From GWE2-42-39 sp963668595 (GTDB taxonomy: Bacteria > Bacteroidota > Bacteroidia > Bacteroidales > Prolixibacteraceae): a stretch of 64,000 nucleotides of DNA. The stretch is from assembly GCA_963668595.1 (NCBI GenBank), contig OY764876.1:806001-870000 (forward strand), given 5' to 3'. Positions 59,145 through 64,000 of this stretch are shown one piece after another; positions within the stretch are counted from its first letter, which is position 1, and each line of letters begins with the position of its first letter. The position numbers and the translations under genes are program-made. The notes under the pieces were generated by a model that saw only the letters and a program-made list of their open reading frames with translations, had not been told where the DNA came from and made no database searches.

Positions 59145-59153
59145 AAATCCATT

Positions 59154-59184
59154 AAAAGGAGGCCAGGAGGGTCTCCTTTTTTCT
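59154..59184 (+). terminator. Terminator of the small protein gene
   Basis: Stem AAAAGGAG (59154-59161) pairs with CTCCTTTT (59173-59180), and T residues follow. Confidence 0.65.
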
Positions 59185-59266
59185 TTTTATGTTTTTGTAT
59201 TGCAAGGAAACAGAATGATCCTTGAATTGATCCACAATAATTTTGGAGATCTATGGCTTGTCGCAT

Positions 59267-59300
59267 AAAAAAAGAGACCGTCCTTTTGGGACAGCCTCTT
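59267..59300 (-). terminator. Terminator of tRNA-Lys
   Basis: An imperfect hairpin with arms AAGAGGCTGTCC and GGACGGTCTCTT, read on the minus strand, is followed by a run of U residues. It starts 22 bases past the tRNA. Confidence 0.65.
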
Positions 59301-59321
59301 AAAAGTCTTTTTTGACTTGCT

Positions 59322-59397
59322 TGGTGACTCAGCTGGGGCTCGAACCCAGGACCCCATCCTTAAAAGGGATGTGCTCTACCTACTGAGCTACTGAGTC
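59322..59397 (-). tRNA. tRNA-Lys (anticodon UUU)
   Basis: The 76-base cloverleaf on the minus strand begins GACTCAG, pairs with CTGAGTC at the 3' side, and has discriminator A and an encoded CCA at 59324-59322. The D-arm word AGCTCAGTAGGTAGAGC, the anticodon loop CTTTTAA and the T-arm GGTTCGAGCC are all standard. Anticodon TTT reads Lys codons AAA and AAG. Confidence 0.97.
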
Positions 59398-59429
59398 ATC
59401 CTCTGTGTGCCTTTTTTGTAAAGGCGTTG

Positions 59430-59460
59430 CAAAGGTAAAAGCATTTTTTATAAATGCAAA
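59430..59460 (-). promoter_or_regulatory. Promoter of tRNA-Lys
   Basis: On the minus strand TTTG (59460-59457), exactly 19 bases and TACCTTTG (59437-59430) are a perfect match to the Bacteroidota consensus TTTG/TAnnTTTG. It is 32 bases before the tRNA. Confidence 0.8.
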
Positions 59461-59646
59461 TTTTGAAATCCTTAAAACGCGAAAAAAACATGCCGTTTCA
59501 TTGGCTTAAACACTTTGAAAAGGTTCTAAAATGCTATGTTTTGGTCGATTAACATTATACTGTTTTGTCGTATTTTTTTGCGTTTTTTTTGTTGAAAAAA
59601 TGGGAATATATCTTTTCCAGAGTTTTTTGTTTTGTGATTTTCGATT

Positions 59647-61122
59647 TTACTTTTCTGAAATTTCTACAAATTGTTGGTAAGCTTGATCCCAATTTGCTGC
59701 GACGGATGGTGAGAACTGCAGTACTCCAAACGATCGTTGTACTATTTCCCGTATTTCGCCGAGTGATTTGATATGTCCGAGAGCCTTGGCTTGCATCAGA
59801 ATATTACCGGTGGCAGTTGCTTCTGTTGGCCCGGCAACAACAGGTAAACCGGTCGCATCGGCAGTAAGCTGACACAGAAAATGGTTATTTGAGCCTCCTC
59901 CAATAATGTGAATTTTCTCCATCTGATTATTGCAAACTTGATGAATTTGATTCAGTGTATAACGGTATTTGAGAGCCAGACTGTCGTAAATACAGCGAAT
60001 AATTGCCTGGTGCGAATCGGGTATGCCTTGTCCGGTACGCATGCAAAAATTTGCGATTGCTTCCGGCATGTTGTCCGGATTAAGGAATGTTGAATCATCA
60101 GGATTAATCAGGTACTTGAATGGTTCTGCCTGTCTCCCCATTTCAACAATTTCGGGCCACGAATATTCATTCTCGCGCGACCAGATTCGCTTACACTCCT
60201 GTATGAGCCACATTCCCATAATATTTTTCGAAAAGCGTGTGGTTCCTTCTACGCCGCCTTCGTTGGTAAAGTTCATTGCCCTGGTTTCGTCCGAAATAAT
60301 AGGAGTCGAATTTTCAATTCCCATGATTGACCATGTTCCACTGCTGATAAATGCCCAGTTATTTCCTTGAGCAGGAACAGAGGCAATGGCTGATGCGGTA
60401 TCATGTGCTCCCACGGCTACAACCGGGATACTTTTGCTTCCGGTTTGAGCAGAAATTTCACTTGTGGTTTGTCCGACAATTGTTCCGGGCCACACAATCT
60501 CCTGTAAAATTGAAGGATCAATGCCTGCTTTACGAATCAACTCTGTTTGCCACTGGCATGTGCCTGGTTTTAGCATCTGACTGGTACTGGCAATGGTAAA
60601 TTCAGCCTTTTTTTCGCCTGAAAATAAATAATTGAGGGCATCGGGCATGAATAATATTGAATCCGTAATTTCCAATAGCGACGAATTTACCTTACTCATC
60701 GAAAAAAGCTGGAACAAACTATTGAATTGCATAAACTGAATACCTGTTTGCCGGTAAACTTCTTCGGCTGGAATAATTGAAAAAAGTTCATCCATAGCAT
60801 GATCGGTCCGCGAGTCGCGGTAAGCATACGGAAGAGCAATAATTTGGCCTTCACGATTCAGGTGGGCAAAGTCAACGCCCCATGTGTCAATTCCAATTGA
60901 TTCGGGTTGGATATGAAAATCGCGGATGCATTTGCTAAGTCCGGTTTTTAATTCGTCGAACAAACTGAAAATATTCCAGTGATAGCTACCGCGAATATGC
61001 TGCATGCGGTTTTCGAAACGATGTATTTCGGTGAGTTCAATTTTGCCTTCGTTGAGAGTTCCTAAAATAGCTCTGCCGCTTGAGGCTCCCAGATCGAATG
61101 CCAAAAAATGATGCCTGTTCAT
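59647..61122 (-). CDS. rhaB: Rhamnulokinase
   Basis: This 491-residue FGGY-family sugar kinase begins HHFLAFDLGASSGRAILG (ATP-phosphate motif), has SIGIDTWGVDFA and YAYRDSRT in the sugar site, ISSGTWSIMG in the second domain and IIGGGSNNHFLCQLTADATGLPVVAGP near the end, all typical of rhamnulokinase. It phosphorylates L-rhamnulose at C1. The isomerase, aldolase and transporter are not adjacent; the next gene upstream is an esterase, so a plant-glycan context is possible. Confidence 0.9.
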   Translation of the reverse strand: MNRHHFLAFDLGASSGRAILGTLNEGKIELTEIHRFENRMQHIRGSYHWNIFSLFDELKTGLSKCIRDFHIQPESIGIDTWGVDFAHLNREGQIIALPYAYRDSRTDHAMDELFSIIPAEEVYRQTGIQFMQFNSLFQLFSMSKVNSSLLEITDSILFMPDALNYLFSGEKKAEFTIASTSQMLKPGTCQWQTELIRKAGIDPSILQEIVWPGTIVGQTTSEISAQTGSKSIPVVAVGAHDTASAIASVPAQGNNWAFISSGTWSIMGIENSTPIISDETRAMNFTNEGGVEGTTRFSKNIMGMWLIQECKRIWSRENEYSWPEIVEMGRQAEPFKYLINPDDSTFLNPDNMPEAIANFCMRTGQGIPDSHQAIIRCIYDSLALKYRYTLNQIHQVCNNQMEKIHIIGGGSNNHFLCQLTADATGLPVVAGPTEATATGNILMQAKALGHIKSLGEIREIVQRSFGVLQFSPSVAANWDQAYQQFVEISEK

Positions 61123-61195
61123 GATTCGTTAATTATTTAGGTTCAGAACAAGCAAAATAAATAAAAAAATACAACTATGCTGATCTATCCTGAAA

Positions 61196-62473
61196 TTACT
61201 TGATTATTTCTTTTGCAAAATGAATATATTGCTCCCAGTCATAGCTGGTTATGTCGTGTTTTCCTTTGCGTATGTGATACGATACATTTCCAAAAACGGG
61301 AGTATTTTCCTGAGGCATCTGGTGCGCAGCCAAGCCCGATAATCCGTATAGCTGATACGCAGGCGAAGCTAATGCGGCAGCAAGAAACTCGCCTTCCGGG
61401 TCGGCCCAAAGATCTTCTGTTGCACTTGCCACATAAAGCGGACGCGGAGCAATTAGTGCCAGCAACATGTGCTGATCTACAGGAAGTGTGTTTTCCCGAT
61501 TATTGTATTTCTTGAAGTTTTGGCAAAACCAGTGCGGAAAACTGCTATTAATTTTTGCAACTGTTTCGCCCATTCGCCGGCGCGACAAGGCTGCGCCTCC
61601 GCATCCCGAATCGTTCGATATTGCTGCTGCAAAGCGCAGGTCGGTTGCCGCGGCCCATAATGCGGTTTTTCCTAAGCGAGAATGCCCAAATACAATCACT
61701 TTTGACGGATTAATATCCTTATCGCTTTGCAAATAATCCATTGCTTTGGAAAGTCCCCATGCCCAGGCAGAAATAGATCCCCATTCGTCATGAGCCGGTT
61801 CTGTTTCATTGTTTTTATAGAAGAGCGGATGAACTCCGTCGCTGAAATTTGGACGATCCGGGTCAATATCGCCGTAGTACATGGTTGCAATTCCGCAACC
61901 GGCATCAATAATTTGTTGAATAGGCCAACGGTTTTCCCGTTTCCCTCTTGATTGTTCTGTTAGCTGGTTGTGAATAATTCCCATTGCCGGATTGTCAGCT
62001 ACCCACGATTCGGAAATACGAATGTTGGGATCATAGGAAATAGTGTGGTTCCCCATGAAATTATAGCCCAAAAACAGCGGAAAATTGCTTGTGTTTTTAG
62101 GTAAAAACATCAGTAGTTCGACGTATATTTCTTGTTCGTTTTTGCGCAGAAAAAGTCCGATTTGTTTACGTATTGCTGTTCCGTTTAAGGCCTGATCATC
62201 GCGTTCCCAAACAATTGTATCACTCAGCGTTAAATTGCCAGGCACTTTTCCATACACTTCGTTCTGAAAAAGTGAAAGTAGTTCTGGTCGCCTGATTTTT
62301 TCCCATTTTTTGACGGTGTTGATTTTTCGGTTCCGCTGAGAAATTAATAAATCAGGAACAACGTAACTCTCCGTTCTCTGATTTGTCATTTGTGCCGAAG
62401 CAATATGGGAGGTAAGTTGCAGCAAAATAAATAGCCAGCAAAGAGAGCTAGCGATTCTCATCGGATGTTTCAT
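61196..62473 (-). CDS. CE15-like glucuronoyl esterase, secreted
   Basis: This 425-residue protein has a signal peptide ending ASAQ. The alpha/beta-hydrolase core shows VIVFGHSRLGKTAL with the nucleophile serine, SNDSGCGGAALSRRR, and a C-terminal GKHDIT histidine. This is the pattern of carbohydrate esterase family 15, enzymes that cut ester links between lignin alcohols and glucuronic acid, or related sugar esters. Bacterial members with GHSRLGK instead of GCSRNGK are known. The start overlaps the end of the antiporter gene by 26 bases; an ATG at 62461 is an alternative. Confidence 0.85.
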   Translation of the reverse strand: MKHPMRIASSLCWLFILLQLTSHIASAQMTNQRTESYVVPDLLISQRNRKINTVKKWEKIRRPELLSLFQNEVYGKVPGNLTLSDTIVWERDDQALNGTAIRKQIGLFLRKNEQEIYVELLMFLPKNTSNFPLFLGYNFMGNHTISYDPNIRISESWVADNPAMGIIHNQLTEQSRGKRENRWPIQQIIDAGCGIATMYYGDIDPDRPNFSDGVHPLFYKNNETEPAHDEWGSISAWAWGLSKAMDYLQSDKDINPSKVIVFGHSRLGKTALWAAATDLRFAAAISNDSGCGGAALSRRRMGETVAKINSSFPHWFCQNFKKYNNRENTLPVDQHMLLALIAPRPLYVASATEDLWADPEGEFLAAALASPAYQLYGLSGLAAHQMPQENTPVFGNVSYHIRKGKHDITSYDWEQYIHFAKEIIK

Positions 62474-63716
62474 TTTCAGAAAGAGTAAATATTTTTTCTT
62501 GTTGTAATTTTTCAGTTGCTGAAGAATAAATTGATTTTATTCTGGCTCTTGGGCTGGCAATGAGTGAAGAAGCCATGATAAAGCTGGTTGCGATAATGAC
62601 AACCATGAGTACTCCACTTTCGAAATCGGGCAGTTGAAATTCCGATGGAATTGCATAAAACAAAAGGATTGAAATCAAACCTCGCGGAGCAATAAAAATC
62701 TGAGGTTTTATTTCGGTGCGTACAACCAATGCATAAAGTATTGTTCGAACCAAATAAATACTAACCAGAATGCCTGCGCTGATTAACCAGACCCAGCCAT
62801 TGCTGATCGAATCCAGGGATAAGGTCATTCCGAAGACAACAAAAAAGAAGGTGCGTACAAGAAATGAGGTTTCAATGGTAATCATTTGAAAATTTCCGAA
62901 AACCTGATCAATTAATTCCGGCTTAAACCACTTTTTTAAAGGTCCCCAGAGTAATATTTTATAGTTGCCCAGAAGTAATCCGAAGGCGAGAATAATAAGC
63001 AATGATGAAAAATGAAATAGTTTGGCGATTGAATAGAGAAGTACCAGTACGGCCAGAAACAGGAAAAATTTGGCGCCGGAACGTACATGCTGAATCACAT
63101 AAAGCAGGGCATAGCTTAAAACTACCGACATGATTACAGTAAGTAAAATGTTGCTACTTACAACAAATGCTACGTGTCCTGCGCTATTGGCATTCAGGTT
63201 TTCGAGCAATAAATAGAAACCCATAATTCCGATAATATCAGAAAAAGTACTTTCGTAAATCAGAAATTCTTTTTTCTGTCCGGAAAGATTACTTACCGAA
63301 GGAATAATAATGGCGCTACTCATTATTGAGAGTGGAATAGCGTAGATGAGAGCCGGCAATATTTCGAGTCCCTCCATAAAAAACTGGATGATAAATGCGA
63401 TCAGAAAAGAGGTTGCTGCCAGCGAAACAACTGCGATTGTGAACGATTTTAAAATTAGTGGCCATTTGCTGCGTTCCAGTTTCAGGTCAAGTGCTGCTTC
63501 AAGAACAATCATAATTAATCCGACAATGCCAAGTATTTCGAGCCACGACATGTATGCGGGTTGAATTTTAAAATAGTCGAGTAATTGACCAACTCCAACT
63601 CCTGTCAAAATGAGCAGAACAACGCTTGGAATATTAGTTCTTTTAGATAACAGGCCAAAAAAGAAAGACGAGATAATAATAATGCAAAGGCCTATGAGAA
63701 ATATATAGGAATTCAT
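62448..63716 (-). CDS. Cation/proton antiporter (CPA family)
   Basis: This 422-residue membrane protein has about 12 to 13 helices. The N-terminal GLLSKRTNIPSVVLLILTGVGVGQLLDY, the VLEAALDLKLERSKW segment and the crossover region SIMSSAIIIPSVSNLSG fit monovalent cation:proton antiporters. FSDIIGIMGFYLLLENL has an acidic residue in the transport site area. The C-terminal tail is short, with no TrkA domain. The ion is not decided. It overlaps the esterase gene that follows. Confidence 0.85.
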   Translation of the reverse strand: MNSYIFLIGLCIIIISSFFFGLLSKRTNIPSVVLLILTGVGVGQLLDYFKIQPAYMSWLEILGIVGLIMIVLEAALDLKLERSKWPLILKSFTIAVVSLAATSFLIAFIIQFFMEGLEILPALIYAIPLSIMSSAIIIPSVSNLSGQKKEFLIYESTFSDIIGIMGFYLLLENLNANSAGHVAFVVSSNILLTVIMSVVLSYALLYVIQHVRSGAKFFLFLAVLVLLYSIAKLFHFSSLLIILAFGLLLGNYKILLWGPLKKWFKPELIDQVFGNFQMITIETSFLVRTFFFVVFGMTLSLDSISNGWVWLISAGILVSIYLVRTILYALVVRTEIKPQIFIAPRGLISILLFYAIPSEFQLPDFESGVLMVVIIATSFIMASSLIASPRARIKSIYSSATEKLQQEKIFTLSENETSDENR

Positions 63717-63811
63717 TCAGTATTCAATTGATTAGAAACATTAAAAATAATTGATTTTTTTGCGTATCCCAGCAAAATCGGGCGATTCTTTGTTTTTGAG
63801 TTTAAAAACAA

Positions 63812-63849
63812 ACAAGGCATTCTGCTTATTGAGGTACAGAATGCCTTGT
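63812..63849 (-). terminator. Terminator of the acyltransferase gene
   Basis: A perfect 13-bp stem (63812-63824 with 63837-63849) and a 12-base loop lie 11 bases past the stop codon. On the minus strand it runs into GTTTGTTTTT. Confidence 0.85.
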
Positions 63850-63859
63850 CATATTGATT

Positions 63860-64000
63860 TTATTTGTTGTTTATCGCAATTGATATTTGTTGTCTTATAA
63901 GCTCATTTAATTCATCTGCTTTCCTGTTCTCAGGGTAAACCGGAGGTAAGAAATCAACGGAAATTTTGGCGCCTCGCTTAATTTTTCGTTGCCCTGATGA
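63860..64000 (-). CDS. Lysophospholipid acyltransferase family protein, C-terminal fragment
   Basis: Forty-six codons of the C-terminus are visible before the window ends; the stop TAA is at 63862-63860. The residues include RGAKISVDFLPPVYP and a helical tail RKADELNELIRQQISIA. The word VDFLPPVYP is close to the sheet edge before the end of PlsC-type 1-acylglycerol-3-phosphate acyltransferases. The fragment is too short for certainty. The rest lies outside the window. Confidence 0.6.
   Translation of the reverse strand, partial: SSGQRKIKRGAKISVDFLPPVYPENRKADELNELIRQQISIAINNK

Overview
The window reads as a chromosomal segment of a Bacteroidota bacterium. The evidence is SusC/SusD pairs, a one-protein hybrid two-component regulator, a DUF3276 (PUR-like) protein, many lipoproteins, starts without Shine-Dalgarno sequences, and promoters of the Bacteroidota type (TTTG, 19-20 bases, TAnnTTTG). 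The cleanest such promoter precedes tRNA-Lys. Gene content fits the Marinilabiliales/Prolixibacteraceae part of Bacteroidia, but that placement is inference. Both window ends cut genes: a biotin carboxylase at the left and an acyltransferase at the right.

Layout. 1-3.5 kb: biotin carboxylase, biotin carrier and carboxyltransferase of an acyl-CoA (probably propionyl-CoA) carboxylase. 3.7-6.2 kb: a thioredoxin-fold protein and three membrane proteins (DUF456, CPBP protease, GtrA). 6.3-26.2 kb: the most interesting stretch, interpreted here as a peptidoglycan-scavenging locus. It holds a NamZ/DUF1343 exo-muramidase divergent from a D-lactate dehydrogenase, a FadR-type regulator, a transglutaminase-fold lipoprotein, an NlpC/P60 endopeptidase lipoprotein, an exported L-Ala-D/L-Glu epimerase, a SusC/SusD pair with a third lipoprotein, a metallophosphoesterase-propeller fusion, a DigH-like GHL10 glycosidase lipoprotein and a PQQ-type propeller. 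26.3-32.7 kb: M13 and S9 peptidases, an NTF2-like protein, an acetyltransferase and a gene-poor stretch with four degenerate repeat units. 32.8-34.6 kb: a small AT-rich island with a BACON-like lipoprotein and an overlapping zinc-ribbon/PD-(D/E)XK nuclease gene pair. 34.8-43.2 kb: TauE/SafE exporter, a 26-residue-repeat protein, a radical-SAM maturase overlapping a YjbQ gene, and an orphan hybrid two-component regulator.

43.3-48.5 kb: YebC, an aminotransferase, IMP dehydrogenase of the Tritrichomonas foetus type, LysE and YkgJ proteins. 48.5-54.7 kb: a TCA operon (aconitase, two unlike isocitrate dehydrogenases, citrate synthase). Three of the four enzymes are of mitochondrial type. The fourth carries coenzyme-pocket residues that predict NAD rather than NADP use. 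55-64 kb: DUF3276, M48 protease, FolD, Ffh, tRNA-Lys, rhamnulokinase, a CE15-type esterase, a cation/proton antiporter and the acyltransferase fragment.

How the genes may work together. In the 6-26 kb locus a surface glycosidase, TonB-linked uptake, periplasmic peptide trimming and MurNAc release would feed amino acids and sugars inward. D-lactate, which MurNAc etherases release, could be oxidised by the adjacent dehydrogenase. No rRNA genes, CRISPR arrays, transposases or prophage were seen.
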